Part shown: in pieces, positions 42,655-52,400 of the stretch
Layout of the letters: every line of letters begins with the position of its first letter
How positions within the stretch are numbered: the first letter of the stretch is position 1
From: Sphingomonas sp. A2-49
GTDB taxonomy: Bacteria > Pseudomonadota > Alphaproteobacteria > Sphingomonadales > Sphingomonadaceae
Length of the DNA: 64,000 nt
Assembly (NCBI RefSeq): GCF_025548555.1
Contig: NZ_JAJLPA010000019.1
Coordinates: 1-64,000, forward strand
Direction of reading: 5' to 3'
Notes under the pieces: model-generated
The model's input: the letters and a program-made list of their open reading frames with translations, nothing else
Databases searched by the model: none
Told to the model about the DNA's origin: nothing
Made by a program: the position numbers and the translations under genes

Positions 42655-43442
42655 CACGCGGCGAACAGCGGCATGGCGGGTTCGGGCAATTGCAGCGCGC
42701 TCATCATCTCGCGCAGTTCCTGGCGCGAGGCGACGTGGCCCAGCCCCATCGCGCCGAATTCCTTGGAATCGATCATGGTCAGGCCCGACGGGAACAGCTC
42801 GCGATAGATCACGCGTTCGCCGAGTCCCGGAATGATCCGGAACCCGACGCGCTTCGCCAGCTGTCCGAGCGCATCCGACACGCGGCGCATGTTGCGCGCC
42901 TCGATATGCTGCAACCGGTTGCGCAGCACGACCCAGTCGATCTGCGTGCCGTCGGCGCGCGCGCGCTGCTTGCGCGCATCCCAGATCAGCTCGGAATAGA
43001 AGCTGGGGCGGGTGACGTTGAACGTCTCCGGATCCACCTGTCCGATCAGGTCGAAGTCGACGAAGCTGTCGTTCATCGGCGTCACCAGCGTATTGGACAG
43101 CGCCGCCGCGGTGCGCGCGAAATAATCGTCGCGGCCGGGCGTATCGACGATCAGGAAGTCCGCCCCCTCGCTCAGCCGCTGCCACTTGTCCTCGAACACG
43201 CTTTCGGTGGTGCCGTCGTGCGTGTCGTGGACGGGCATCGGCAGGTCGCTGCCGGTGCGCCGTATCGTCGCGGCGCGGTTGTCGAGATAGCGGCCGACGG
43301 TGCGCTGGCGGTGATCGAGGTCGAAGCAGGCGACCTTCGCCCCCTTGGCGGCGAGCGCGATCGCGACGTGGACCGCCGTCGTCGACTTGCCGGTGCCGCC
43401 CTTTTCGTTGGCGAAGACGATCACGTGTGGCCCTTCGGGCAC
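42654..43442 (-). CDS. mipZ: division-plane positioning ATPase MipZ
   Basis: This 262-aa protein has the deviant Walker A KGGTGKST and the MipZ-type sequences FDLDHRQRTVGRYL and SFVDFDLIG plus VVLRNRLQHIEARN. MipZ forms a polar gradient with ParB, inhibits FtsZ and so sets the division site in alphaproteobacteria. The start is GTG 43442, inside GFANEKGG-preceding sequence with no earlier conserved residue. No parB/parA genes are in the window. It leads a coupled DnaJ-phosphomannomutase unit and is divergent from panC. Confidence 0.93.
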   Translation of the reverse strand: MPEGPHVIVFANEKGGTGKSTTAVHVAIALAAKGAKVACFDLDHRQRTVGRYLDNRAATIRRTGSDLPMPVHDTHDGTTESVFEDKWQRLSEGADFLIVDTPGRDDYFARTAAALSNTLVTPMNDSFVDFDLIGQVDPETFNVTRPSFYSELIWDARKQRARADGTQIDWVVLRNRLQHIEARNMRRVSDALGQLAKRVGFRIIPGLGERVIYRELFPSGLTMIDSKEFGAMGLGHVASRQELREMMSALQLPEPAMPLFAA

Positions 43443-43528
43443 GGTTCGTTCCTTATCGAATGGTCGCGGGTTGCCCGCTCTCTCCCCGCTTCATAGAAGC
43501 CGCGCGCTCATTGCACGAGGGGGTATCG

Positions 43529-44374
43529 GTGCGGCACGTTCGAGACTTGCAGGCGTTGCGCGACGCCGTCGCCGAATTCCGGGCCGATGGTGCGGCAATC
43601 GCGCTTGTGCCGACGATGGGTGCGCTGCACGCCGGGCACATGGCGCTGGTCGAGGCGGCGCGCCGGCCGGGCACCCGGGTGATCGCGTCGATCTTCGTCA
43701 ACCCGAAGCAATTCGGCCCGGGCGAGGACCTCGACCGCTATCCACGCCGCGAGGCGGCCGACGCGCGGCTGCTCGCGGAGCACGGCTGCGACCTCCTGTG
43801 GATGCCCCCGGTCGAGACGATGTATCCGGCGGGCTTTGCCACCAGCATCGGCGTGTCCGGGGTGAGCGAGAGCTTCGACGGCGCGGCGCGGCCCGGGCAT
43901 TTCGACGGCGTCGCCACCGTCGTCACCAAATTGTTCAACCAGACCGGCGCCGACGTCGCCTATTTCGGCGAAAAGGACTTTCAGCAGCTGGCGGTGATCC
44001 GCCGCGTCGTCGCCGATCTCGACATGGGGATCGAGATCGTCGGCGTGCCGACGCAGCGCGACGACGACGGGCTCGCGCTGTCGTCGCGCAACATCTACCT
44101 CGATGCGGAGCAGCGCGCGCGCGCGGTGGCGCTGCCCCGCGCGCTGGGGGTGGCGGCGCGGGCGATCGCGCGGGGCGACGATGCCGATGCCGTGCTGGCG
44201 GAGGCGCGCGCGACATTGATCGCGGCGGGGTTCGCGGTCGATTACGTCGACCTCGCCGATGCCGGGACGCTGGCGCCGGCCCCCGCGGCGGGGCGCCCGC
44301 GCCGGCTGCTCGCCGCGGCGCGGATGGGTACGACACGGTTGATAGACAATATCGCAATCGAGGCCAATTCTTGA
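43529..44374 (+). CDS. panC: pantothenate synthetase
   Basis: PanC joins pantoate and beta-alanine in coenzyme A synthesis. Motifs: PTMGALHAGH (HIGH-like), SIFVNPKQFGPGEDL, the pantoate/ATP region YFGEKDFQQL and SSRNIYL. The length of 281 aa is typical. GTG 43529 is chosen because GAGGGGG lies six bases upstream; a TTG at 43511 and longer frames are less likely. The upstream region is shared with mipZ. Confidence 0.95.
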   Translation: MRHVRDLQALRDAVAEFRADGAAIALVPTMGALHAGHMALVEAARRPGTRVIASIFVNPKQFGPGEDLDRYPRREAADARLLAEHGCDLLWMPPVETMYPAGFATSIGVSGVSESFDGAARPGHFDGVATVVTKLFNQTGADVAYFGEKDFQQLAVIRRVVADLDMGIEIVGVPTQRDDDGLALSSRNIYLDAEQRARAVALPRALGVAARAIARGDDADAVLAEARATLIAAGFAVDYVDLADAGTLAPAPAAGRPRRLLAAARMGTTRLIDNIAIEANS

Positions 44375-44453
44375 CCGATACGGTTTGAATTCCGTTAACC
44401 ATTTCGAAGTAAGACTCGGGCCAATGTACCCCCATGATAGACAGGGGTTACCG

Positions 44454-44750
44454 ATGGGCCAGAGTTTCAAGAGTGCGCAGTTTCTTCTAGACAGCCGGAT
44501 CGAGGATGCGATGCGCGGGCGACCGGAAGCGTTGTTCGACCTCGGCATCTGCTACCAGACCGGAACCGCCGGCGCGGCGATCGATCTGGTCGAGGCGCAT
44601 AAATGGTTCAACCTCGCCGCCGTTGCCGGGCTGTCCGAAGCCGCCGACGCCCGCGCCGAGGTCGCCGAGGACATGACCGCGCGCGAGATCGCCGAGGCGC
44701 AGCGCCAGGCGCGGGCCTGGCTGGGCATGACGCAGCGCCGCGCGGCGTAA
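44454..44750 (+). CDS. short Sel1-repeat (TPR-like) protein
   Basis: This 98-aa protein has one recognisable Sel1-type repeat (ALFDLGICYQTGTAG ... AHKWFNLAAVAGLSEA) and an acidic, Ala-rich helical tail. Single Sel1 repeats usually mediate protein-protein contact; partner unknown. ATG 44454 is preceded by AGGGG. Homologues of this size are common in sphingomonads. It is followed by a REP-like doublet. Confidence 0.75.
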   Translation: MGQSFKSAQFLLDSRIEDAMRGRPEALFDLGICYQTGTAGAAIDLVEAHKWFNLAAVAGLSEAADARAEVAEDMTAREIAEAQRQARAWLGMTQRRAA

Positions 44751-44901
44751 CGTAGCGTAGCACGGGGAGATCCGACCGGGTCGTCGGCACGAGCGGGGGC
44801 CGGGACGTGTGAACACGGTCGCCGCAAACCCGCGCAATCCAGATCGCGCCGACGCCATCGACCCCGCGTGAGGCGCGGCACCGGCCCCGTCCCGCACCGG
44901 T

Positions 44902-44994
44902 GTCATCCCCGCGCAGGCGGGGATCCATACGCACCGGTGTCGCGAGGAGGCCGGACCGTCAGCGCAAAGGGGTTCCCGCCCTCGCGGGAATGAC
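44902..44994. repeat. REP-like doublet of inverted palindromes
   Basis: The left arm (44902-44926, starting GTCATCCCCGCG) and the right arm (44971-44994, ending GCGGGAATGAC) are related in opposite orientation. Each can fold into its own small hairpin (CCCCGC/GCGGGG and CCCGCC with CGGGAA). This GTCATYCCCGCG...GGCGGG pattern is a widespread dispersed repeat type in proteobacterial intergenic DNA. It lies between the Sel1-like gene and the end of topA. Confidence 0.65.
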
Positions 44995-45018
44995 CCGGGC
45001 CGGGCGCCAGCGACGCTG

Positions 45019-47616
45019 CTATTCCGACGCCGCCTTCGTCCTGGCGGGTGCCTTCTTCGCCGCAGGCTTCTTGGCTGCCGCAGCCTTCCCCGCCGTCACC
45101 TTGGCAGCCGGCTTCTTCGCCGCCGCCTTCTTGGCCGGTGCCTTCTTCTTGCCCTTGGCGGGGGCCGCCGCGGCGCGGTCGTCGATCAGCTGCGCCGCCT
45201 CCTCGAGCGTCAGCGCCTCGGGCGTGATCGACTTGGGCAGCGTCGCGTTGGTCTCGCCATCGGTGACATAGGGGCCGTAGCGCCCCTCCATCAGCCGGAT
45301 CTCCAGCTCGGTGCGCGGATGCTTGCCGAGTTCCTTCAGCGGCGCGCGCGCCGCGCCGCGCGCGGGCCGTCCGCCGCCCGCCGCCGCTTCGGCCAGCTTC
45401 ACCACCGCCGCATTCATCCCCGTCTCGAACACGTCGGCGGTCGATTGCAGCCGCGCATATTTGCCGGCGTGCGCCAGATACGGGCCATAGCGCCCGATCG
45501 ATGCCGTGATCGGTTCGCCCGTTTCCGGGTGGTTGCCGACGGTGCGCGGCAGGCTGAGCAGCTTGAGCGCCCATTCGAGGTCGAGTTCGCCGGGCAGGTC
45601 CTTGGGGATCGAGGCGCGCTTCGCCTCCTTGCCCTCGCCGAGCTGGATGTACGGGCCGAACCGCCCCGACTTGCGCTCCACCTCGAGGCCCGTCGCCGGG
45701 TCCTTGCCCAGCCCTTCGGGACCGCTGTCCTCGCCCGCCTCGCCGCCCGGCTGGGCGAAGCGGCGGGTGTATTTGCACTCCGGATAGTTGGAGCAGGCGA
45801 TGAACGCGCCGAACTTGCCGCCGCGCAGCGCCAGCTTGCCCGCCTCGCACTTGGGGCACAGCCGGGGATCGCTGCCGTCCGCCTTGTCGGGGAAGAGGTA
45901 GGGCGCGAGGAAGATGTCCAGTTCCGCCGTGATCGCCGACGGCTGCTGCTCCATGACCTCGCTGGTGCGGGGCTTGAAGTCGCGCCAGAACGCCTCGAGC
46001 ACCGCCTGCCATTGCGCGCGGCCGCCGGACACGTCGTCCAGCTCCTCCTCCAGCTCCGCGGTATAGTCGAAGCCGACGTATTTCTCGAAGAAGCGTTCGA
46101 GGAACGCCGTCACCAGCCGGCCCGATTCCTCGGCGAAGAAGCGGTTCTTCTCGACGCGGACATAGGCGCGGTCCTTCAGCGTCTTGATGATCGAGGCATA
46201 GGTCGACGGGCGGCCGATCCCCAGTTCCTCCATCCGCTTGACGAGGCTCGCTTCGGAAAAGCGCGGCGGCGGCTGGGTGAAATGCTGTTCGGCATCGACC
46301 GCCTTCTTCGCCGGGGCATCGCCCTCGCGCAGGCGGGGCAGGCGACGCGCCTCCTCGTCCTGCGTGTCGTCGCTGCCTTCCTCGTAGAGCGCGAGGAAAC
46401 CCGGGAAGAGCACGACCTGGCCGGTGGCGCGCAGCACGTGGCGGCCGGTCCCGTCGGCCATCTCGATCGTGGTGCGCTCCATCCGCGCCGACGCCATCTG
46501 GCTCGCCAGCGCGCGCTTCCAGATCAGGTCGTACAGACGGCCGTGGTCGCCCGATCCGGCGCGGTCCTTGCCGAAGTCGGTCGGCCGGATCGCCTCGTGC
46601 GCCTCCTGCGCGTTCTTCGCCTTGGTCTGGTACTGGCGGGGGCTGTCGGGGACGTAGCCGCCGTCGTAGCGGTTGGCGATCGCCGCCCGCGCCGCGCTGA
46701 TCGCGCTGCCGTCCATCTGGACGCCGTCGGTCCGCATATAGGTGATCGCGCCGTCCTCGTAGAGGCCCTGCGCGATCCGCATCGTGTGATCCGCCGAAAA
46801 GCCGAGCTTGCGCGCCGCCTCCTGCTGCAGGGTCGAGGTGGTGAACGGCGGCGGCGGGTTGCGCGTCGCGGGCTTGGTCTCGACGCTCTGGACCGAGAAG
46901 CGGCCGTCCTCGACCGCGGTCTTCGCCTTCAGCGCATCGCCCTGCGTGCCGATCGACAGCCGGTCGAGCTTCTTGCCGTCCCATTGGACGAGGCGCGCGA
47001 GGAACGGCGTGCCGTCCTGTTCCATCTGCGCGGTGACCGACCAATATTCCTGCGCGGTGAAGGCGTCGATCTCGCGCTCGCGGCCGACGATCAGGCGCAG
47101 CGCGACCGACTGGACGCGCCCCGCCGACTTGGCGCCGGGCAGCTTGCGCCACAGCACCGGCGACAGCGTGAAGCCGACCAGATAGTCGAGCGCCCGCCGC
47201 GCGCGATAGGCGTCGATCAGGTCGGTATCGAGTTCGCGCGGCGCCTTCATCGCCGCAAGGATCGCGGGCTTGGTGATCGCGTTGAACGTCACCCGCTGCA
47301 CGTCCTTGGGCAGCGCCTTGCGATTGCGCAGCACCTCCTGCACGTGCCAGCTGATCGCCTCGCCCTCGCGATCGGGATCGGTCGCCAGGATCAGGCGGTC
47401 GGCGGTCTTCGACAGATCGGCGATCGCCTTCAGCTGCTTGGACTTGTCGGCGTAATTCTCCCATTCCATCGCAAAGCCGTCGTCGGGATTCACCGATCCG
47501 TCGCGCGCCGGCAGGTCGCGCACATGGCCGTAGGAGGCGAGGACGCGGAAGTCCGACCCCAGGTACTTTTCGATGGTTTTCGCCTTGGCGGGCGATTCGA
47601 CGATGACGAGCTGCAT
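45019..47616 (-). CDS. topA: DNA topoisomerase I (type IA)
   Basis: TopA relaxes negative supercoils. The Toprim domain begins IVESPAKAKTIEKYLGSDF, with acidic residues DPDREGEA. The active-site Tyr is in ITYMRTDG. A C-terminal zinc-finger-like unit (CPKCEAGK ... CSNYPECKY) and repeated RFGPYIQLG-type topo C4/RF units follow. The extreme C-terminus (about 55 residues) is Lys/Ala-rich (APAKKAAAKKPAA), probably DNA-binding, as in many high-GC alphaproteobacteria. Length 865 aa. Start ATG 47616 matches the conserved MQLVIVES. Confidence 0.96.
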   Translation of the reverse strand: MQLVIVESPAKAKTIEKYLGSDFRVLASYGHVRDLPARDGSVNPDDGFAMEWENYADKSKQLKAIADLSKTADRLILATDPDREGEAISWHVQEVLRNRKALPKDVQRVTFNAITKPAILAAMKAPRELDTDLIDAYRARRALDYLVGFTLSPVLWRKLPGAKSAGRVQSVALRLIVGREREIDAFTAQEYWSVTAQMEQDGTPFLARLVQWDGKKLDRLSIGTQGDALKAKTAVEDGRFSVQSVETKPATRNPPPPFTTSTLQQEAARKLGFSADHTMRIAQGLYEDGAITYMRTDGVQMDGSAISAARAAIANRYDGGYVPDSPRQYQTKAKNAQEAHEAIRPTDFGKDRAGSGDHGRLYDLIWKRALASQMASARMERTTIEMADGTGRHVLRATGQVVLFPGFLALYEEGSDDTQDEEARRLPRLREGDAPAKKAVDAEQHFTQPPPRFSEASLVKRMEELGIGRPSTYASIIKTLKDRAYVRVEKNRFFAEESGRLVTAFLERFFEKYVGFDYTAELEEELDDVSGGRAQWQAVLEAFWRDFKPRTSEVMEQQPSAITAELDIFLAPYLFPDKADGSDPRLCPKCEAGKLALRGGKFGAFIACSNYPECKYTRRFAQPGGEAGEDSGPEGLGKDPATGLEVERKSGRFGPYIQLGEGKEAKRASIPKDLPGELDLEWALKLLSLPRTVGNHPETGEPITASIGRYGPYLAHAGKYARLQSTADVFETGMNAAVVKLAEAAAGGGRPARGAARAPLKELGKHPRTELEIRLMEGRYGPYVTDGETNATLPKSITPEALTLEEAAQLIDDRAAAAPAKGKKKAPAKKAAAKKPAAKVTAGKAAAAKKPAAKKAPARTKAASE

Positions 47617-47770
47617 GGCGGAGGTTACGGTCCTTACGTGTACGCGCGAGGGTGGAAAGCCGGCGGGGCGGCTGTCAACCGGGACTGTGGGGTCGTGATA
47701 TGATGTGGGGTGCGACGAACCGGAAGCGCAAGCCGGTCCGCGGCTGCGGGCAGCGTCGGGATCGCGAGCG

Positions 47771-48418
47771 ATGAGCGACGGCGGCGATGGCGCCGGCCGC
47801 GACCGGCGGCAGCTGGAACGGCTGACCTTCTTTTCCGATGCGGTGTTCGCGATCGCGATGACGCTGCTGGTCGTGGAGGTAAAGCTGCCCCACCTCGACC
47901 ATCCCGACGGTACGGCGCTGGCGCAGGCGCTGGCGAACCTCATCCCCAATTACATCGGCTTCCTGGTCAGTTTCCTCGTGCTCGGCCGGTTCTGGCTGGT
48001 GCATCACGAGGTGATGGGGCTGCTGCGGGCGGCGGACCGGCGGCTGACGACGGTCAACCTGCTGTTGCTGCTCGGGGTCGCGTTCATGCCGTTCCCGACC
48101 GCGGTCATCAGCGAATACGTGCAGCTGCGCGTCGGCATCGGCTTCTACACCGGGTGGCTGATCGTGCTCGGCATCCTCAACCGCCAGCTGATCCTGCGCA
48201 TCGTCGCCGCGCCGGAACTGCTCGACGCCGGGCTGACCGCGGCGGACATGCGCCCGTTCCTGCGGCGCAGCTGGACCGCGATCGCGATCGGGGCCTGCGC
48301 CTTCGCGGGCGGCATGGTGACCTGGGTCGCGGCGCTCGTCGTGCTGACGGTGGGCAGCCCGATCATCACGATGGTGATCGGCCGCTATGCCGCGCGCCCC
48401 GTCGCGGCGGCCGGATGA
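47771..48418 (+). CDS. TMEM175-type potassium channel
   Basis: This 215-aa protein has the TMEM175 selectivity signature FSDAVFAIAMTLLVVEV in the first helix and about six membrane helices in total. Bacterial TMEM175 proteins are tetrameric K+-permeable leak channels. ATG 47771 is preferred over an upstream GTG because the preceding segment lacks family conservation. It is convergent with dprA with only 4 bp between stops. Confidence 0.85.
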   Translation: MSDGGDGAGRDRRQLERLTFFSDAVFAIAMTLLVVEVKLPHLDHPDGTALAQALANLIPNYIGFLVSFLVLGRFWLVHHEVMGLLRAADRRLTTVNLLLLLGVAFMPFPTAVISEYVQLRVGIGFYTGWLIVLGILNRQLILRIVAAPELLDAGLTAADMRPFLRRSWTAIAIGACAFAGGMVTWVAALVVLTVGSPIITMVIGRYAARPVAAAG

Positions 48419-48422
48419 ACGG

Positions 48423-49502
48423 TCAGACCGACAGGGCGACGCGGCCGCCGGCATGGCGCTCCAGCCGGCCGCCGAGTTCCAGCTCCAGCAGCACCGTCTG
48501 CACGATCGCGGGGGCGACGTGGCTCTGGCGGATCAGTTCGTCGACGGTGACCGGCACGGGGCCCAGCAGAGCGGTCACCCGCGTCCGGTCGGCATCGCTC
48601 GCATCGGCGGGCGGCGGCGCGGCATAGCCCGACAGCGGCGCGCGGACGCCGCGGGGGTCGATCGGGCGCAGTTGCTCGATCACGTCCGCGGCGCTCTGGA
48701 CCAAAGTGGCGCCGTCGCGGATCAGCAGGTTGCACCCTTGCGCGCGAGGATCGAGCGGGCTGCCGGGCACGGCCATGACCTCTCGCCCCGCCTCGGCCGC
48801 CAGCCGCGCGGTGATGAGCGATCCCGATCGCGGCGCCGCCTCCACGACCAACGTGCCCAGCGCGAGGCCGGCGATGATCCGGTTGCGCGAGGGGAAGTGG
48901 CGCGCGAGCGGCGGCGTGCCGGGGGGTTGTTCGGCGATCAGCAGCCCCTCGGCCGCCACCTGTTCCTGCAAGGCGGCGTTTTCGGGCGGAAAGACGACGT
49001 CGATGCCGCTGGCGATGACGCCGATCGTGCGCGGCATCGCGCCGGTATGCGCCGCGGTATCGATGCCGCGGGCGAGGCCGGAAACGACCGTCACCCCCTC
49101 CGCCGCGAGCGCATGGCCCAGCATGCGCGCAAAGCGGCAGGCCGCGGCCGATGCGTTGCGCGCGCCGACGATGCCGACGCACATCGCGCCTGCCAAAGCG
49201 ATGTCGCCGCGCACGATCAGCGCCGGCGGTGCCGAATCGAGCTCCGCGAGCAGCGGCGGATAGTCGGCATCGTCGAGGAAGATGTGGCGGGCGCCCAGGC
49301 GGTCGACGGTCGCGATCTCCCGCGCGATCGCGGCCGCGTCGGCCAGCGGCGGTGCGGTGCCGCCGCCACGTCGCGCGAGCGTCGGCAGCATGTCGATCGC
49401 CGCCGCCGCGCTGCCGAAGCGGGCGATCAGCTGGCGATAGGTGACCGGGCCGATGCCCGCGGTCCGCAGCAGGCGGAGCCGCGTCGCATCGCGGTCAGCC
49501 AT
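48423..49502 (-). CDS. dprA: DNA-processing protein DprA
   Basis: This 359-aa protein has an N-terminal SAM-like helical domain, the Rossmann core with GARNASAAACRFA and SGLARGIDTAAHTGAM, GS(P/G)LDPRAQGCNLLI, and a C-terminal winged helix (VTVDELIRQSHVAPAIVQTVLLELEL). DprA loads RecA on incoming single-stranded DNA during natural transformation. Its presence alone does not prove competence. ATG 49502 lies inside the last codons of plsY (8-nt overlap), so the two are coupled. Confidence 0.92.
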   Translation of the reverse strand: MADRDATRLRLLRTAGIGPVTYRQLIARFGSAAAAIDMLPTLARRGGGTAPPLADAAAIAREIATVDRLGARHIFLDDADYPPLLAELDSAPPALIVRGDIALAGAMCVGIVGARNASAAACRFARMLGHALAAEGVTVVSGLARGIDTAAHTGAMPRTIGVIASGIDVVFPPENAALQEQVAAEGLLIAEQPPGTPPLARHFPSRNRIIAGLALGTLVVEAAPRSGSLITARLAAEAGREVMAVPGSPLDPRAQGCNLLIRDGATLVQSAADVIEQLRPIDPRGVRAPLSGYAAPPPADASDADRTRVTALLGPVPVTVDELIRQSHVAPAIVQTVLLELELGGRLERHAGGRVALSV

Positions 49503-50148
49503 GCGGGCGGGCGTCCGGATCGGTTCCGCCGTCCGCTGCGCCCGTATTGCGCCCGCGCCCGATGCGCGGCTCGGTCCCGGCGACCAGCCGTTCCAGATTG
49601 TCGCGATGCTTCCACAGCACGATCGCCGCGAGCGCGAGCAGCAGCATGACGAGGTCGAACCGGCCGAACAGCGCGCCGCTGACCGGCGCGCTGACCGCCG
49701 CGGCCATGCCCGCCACCGACGAGATGCGCACCAGCGCGAGCAGGCCCAGCCACACGACCGCGTAGACGAGCCCCATCGGCCAGTGGAGCGCGAGGACGAT
49801 GCCCATCAGCGTGGCGACGCCCTTGCCGCCGCGAAAGCGCAGCCAGACCGGATAGCAATGCCCCAGGAACGCCGCCGCCGCCGCGACCATGCCGTCGCCG
49901 GGGCACAGCCAGTCGACGAGCCATACCGCCGCCGCTCCCTTGGCGAGGTCGAGCAGCAGCGTCGCCGCGGCGAGCCCCTTGCGCCCGGTGCGCAGCACGT
50001 TGGTGGCGCCGATGTTGCCCGAGCCGATCGTCCGCAGGTCGCCCGCGCTGGCGAAGCGCGTCAGCAATACGCCAAAGGGGATCGAGCCCAGCAGATAGCC
50101 GAGCACCAGCGCCACGGTCGGTGCGACCCAGAGTATCTCGGTATGCAA
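49495..50148 (-). CDS. plsY: acyl-phosphate:glycerol-3-phosphate acyltransferase
   Basis: PlsY makes lysophosphatidic acid at the inner membrane. The protein has five membrane helices and the PlsY motifs GSIPFGVLLTR, GSGNIGATNVLR, and GHCYPVWLRFRGGKGVA. The C-terminal ~20 residues are hydrophilic and poorly conserved. TTG 50148 is chosen because AAGGGG lies five bases upstream and it starts in front of the first conserved helix (ILWVAPTVALVLGYLLG); an in-frame ATG at 50202 is less likely. Length 217 aa. Confidence 0.9.
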   Translation of the reverse strand: MHTEILWVAPTVALVLGYLLGSIPFGVLLTRFASAGDLRTIGSGNIGATNVLRTGRKGLAAATLLLDLAKGAAAVWLVDWLCPGDGMVAAAAAFLGHCYPVWLRFRGGKGVATLMGIVLALHWPMGLVYAVVWLGLLALVRISSVAGMAAAVSAPVSGALFGRFDLVMLLLALAAIVLWKHRDNLERLVAGTEPRIGRGRNTGAADGGTDPDARPHG

Positions 50149-50261
50149 GCCTGCCCCTTCTCGTCCGGCGCCGATATAGCGGCTTTGGTATCTATTCGCC
50201 AATGGCCCCCTTCGGGCACGGCGGCTTGCGGTCGCCGGCGCCGGGACTATGGGCTGATGCG

Positions 50262-51056
50262 ATGGACACCGGCCCGATCCTGTTCTTCGATTCCGGGGTG
50301 GGCGGCCTGTCGGTCGTCGCGCCGACGCGGGCGCTGCTGCCGCACGCGCCGATCGTCTATGCCGCAGATTCCGCGGGCTTTCCCTATGGCGTCAAGAGCG
50401 AGGCGGAGATTGCGGCGCGCGTGCCCGCGCTGCTCGGCCGGCTGGTCGAACGCTATCGCCCGCGGCTGGTGGTGATCGCCTGCAACACGGCATCGACGAT
50501 CGCGCTGCCCTCGGTGCGCGCGGCGCTCGACGTGCCCGTGGTGGGCACGGTGCCCGCGATCAGGCCCGCCGCGGCGCTGAGTCGCAGCCGGACGATCGGC
50601 GTGCTGGGCACTGAGGCGACGGTCCGCCAGGCCTATGTCGACGATCTCGCCGCGCGTTTCGCGGGTGATTGCACCGTGCTGCGCCACGGCTCGGCGGCGC
50701 TGGTCGAGCTTGCCGAGGACAAGCTGGCGGGGCAGCCGACCGATCCGGCCCGCTACCGCGCGGTGCTGGCCGGGCTGTTCGACCAGCCCGGCGGCGACGC
50801 GATCGACGTCATCGTCAACGCCTGCACGCATTTTCCATTGGTCGAGGCGGAGCTGGCGGCCGCGGCGCCCGCCGGCATCCGCTTCGTCGACGGCGGGCCG
50901 GGCATCGCGCGCCGCGTCGCGTTCCTGACGCAGGGACAGGCATGGCCGGCCGGCGAGCCCCGGCACCGCGCGGTGTTCACGCGACTCGGCGAGCGCGAGC
51001 GGGCGCTCGCCCCGGCGCTGGCGCGCTACGGCATCGCCACGGTCGAGCCGCTGTAG
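50262..51056 (+). CDS. murI: glutamate racemase
   Basis: MurI makes D-glutamate for peptidoglycan. Motifs: FFDSGVGGLSVV, the first catalytic Cys in ACNTAST, and the second in NACTHFPLVE. Length of 264 aa is typical. ATG 50262 is chosen because the conserved TGPILFFDSGVGG follows at once; the upstream frame lacks a ribosome site. It is divergent from plsY. Confidence 0.94.
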   Translation: MDTGPILFFDSGVGGLSVVAPTRALLPHAPIVYAADSAGFPYGVKSEAEIAARVPALLGRLVERYRPRLVVIACNTASTIALPSVRAALDVPVVGTVPAIRPAAALSRSRTIGVLGTEATVRQAYVDDLAARFAGDCTVLRHGSAALVELAEDKLAGQPTDPARYRAVLAGLFDQPGGDAIDVIVNACTHFPLVEAELAAAAPAGIRFVDGGPGIARRVAFLTQGQAWPAGEPRHRAVFTRLGERERALAPALARYGIATVEPL

Positions 51057-51062
51057 CGGGGC

Positions 51063-51086
51063 GGGGTGGGACGATATGTCCACCCC
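51063..51086 (+). terminator. hairpin after murI
   Basis: GGGGTGGGAC (51063-51072) pairs with GTCCACCCC (51078-51086) around GATAT, with one bulged base. No T-run follows, so it may be a Rho-assisted end or part of the hemA leader. Confidence 0.35.
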
Positions 51087-51151
51087 CTCGATCACCGTGA
51101 TACCTTTTATCCACTGGCAACCCGGTGCGCGCCCCGTTACACGGCCTGTCC

Positions 51152-52393
51152 ATGAGCAGCGACGGCACGGACGAGCGCGTGGACTATACGCGCGTCTTCA
51201 CCCAGGCGATCGATCGCCTCCATGCCGAGGGCCGGTACCGGGTCTTCATCGACATCCTCCGCAACAAGGGGGCGTTCCCCAACGCGCGCTGCTTCGCCGG
51301 GCACAACGGCCCCAAGCCGATCACGGTCTGGTGCTCGAACGACTATCTCGCGATGGGCCAGCACCCCAAGGTCATCGCGGCGATGGAAGAGGCGCTGCAC
51401 GACGTCGGTGCCGGATCGGGCGGCACGCGCAACATCGGCGGCAACACGCATTACCATATCGATCTGGAGCACGAGCTCGCCGACCTGCACGGCAAGCAAT
51501 CGGCGTTGCTGTTCACCAGCGGCTACGTCTCGAACGAGGCGACGCTCTCGACGCTCGCCAAGATCCTGCCCGGCTGCATCATCTTTTCGGACGAGCTCAA
51601 CCACGCCTCGATGATCGCGGGCATCCGCAACGCGGGGTGCGAAAAGCGCATCTTCCGTCACAACGACCTCGCGCATCTCGAGGAGCTGCTCGCCGCCGAG
51701 GATCCCTCGGTGCCCAAGCTGATCGCGTTCGAGAGCGTCTATTCGATGGAGGCTGACGTCGCGCCGATCGTCGCGATCTGCGACCTCGCCGACAAATACA
51801 ATGCGCTCACCTATCTCGACGAGGTTCATGCGGTCGGCATGTACGGCGCGCGTGGCGGCGGCATTTCGGAGCAGGAAGGCGTCGCGCACCGGCTGACGAT
51901 CATCGAGGGGACGCTGGGCAAGGCGTTCGGCGTCATGGGCGGCTATATCGCCGCGGACCAGACGATCGTCGACGTCATCCGCAGCTACGCGCCGGGCTTC
52001 ATCTTCACCACCTCGCTGTCGCCGGTGCTGGTCGCCGGCGTGCTCGCGAGCGTCCGCCACCTGAAGGCGTCGAGCGTCGAGCGCGAGGGGCAGCAGGCGT
52101 CGGCGACGCTGCTGAAGGCGATGCTGGACGAGGCGGGATTGCCGGTGATGCTGGGCGAGACGCACATCGTGCCGATCCTGGTCGGCGATCCGGTGAAGGC
52201 GAAGCGGATCAGCGACATCCTGCTCGCCGAATATGGCGTGTACGTGCAGCCGATCAATTATCCGACCGTGCCGCGCGGCACCGAGCGCCTGCGCTTCACG
52301 CCGGGGCCGAGCCACACGCCGGCGATGATGCGCGAGCTGACCCAGGCGCTGGTCGAGATCTGGGGCCGGCTGGAGCTGCGCAAGGCGGCCTGA
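51152..52393 (+). CDS. hemA: 5-aminolevulinate synthase
   Basis: ALAS condenses glycine and succinyl-CoA with PLP to 5-aminolevulinate, the first heme step by the C4 route used in alphaproteobacteria. Motifs: [39 protein letters not shown], and the PLP-lysine loop EGTLGKAFG. Length 413 aa. ATG 51152 is preferred; GTG 51125 adds nine non-conserved residues. A short ATCAC-C-GTGAT palindrome lies at 51091-51101 in the leader and may be a regulatory site. Confidence 0.95.
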   Translation: MSSDGTDERVDYTRVFTQAIDRLHAEGRYRVFIDILRNKGAFPNARCFAGHNGPKPITVWCSNDYLAMGQHPKVIAAMEEALHDVGAGSGGTRNIGGNTHYHIDLEHELADLHGKQSALLFTSGYVSNEATLSTLAKILPGCIIFSDELNHASMIAGIRNAGCEKRIFRHNDLAHLEELLAAEDPSVPKLIAFESVYSMEADVAPIVAICDLADKYNALTYLDEVHAVGMYGARGGGISEQEGVAHRLTIIEGTLGKAFGVMGGYIAADQTIVDVIRSYAPGFIFTTSLSPVLVAGVLASVRHLKASSVEREGQQASATLLKAMLDEAGLPVMLGETHIVPILVGDPVKAKRISDILLAEYGVYVQPINYPTVPRGTERLRFTPGPSHTPAMMRELTQALVEIWGRLELRKAA

Positions 52394-52400
52394 CCGCGCG

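Noticed and set aside
44428..44448. ACCCC/GGGGT pairing that could hide the ribosome site of the Sel1-like gene
   Set aside because: Only five base pairs with an 11-nt loop, likely by chance in this GC content.
45040..45160. Repeated GCC/TTC-rich short units at the end of topA
   Set aside because: These encode the Lys/Ala-rich C-terminal tail of topoisomerase I, a known feature of alphaproteobacterial TopA, and are not a separate repeat element.
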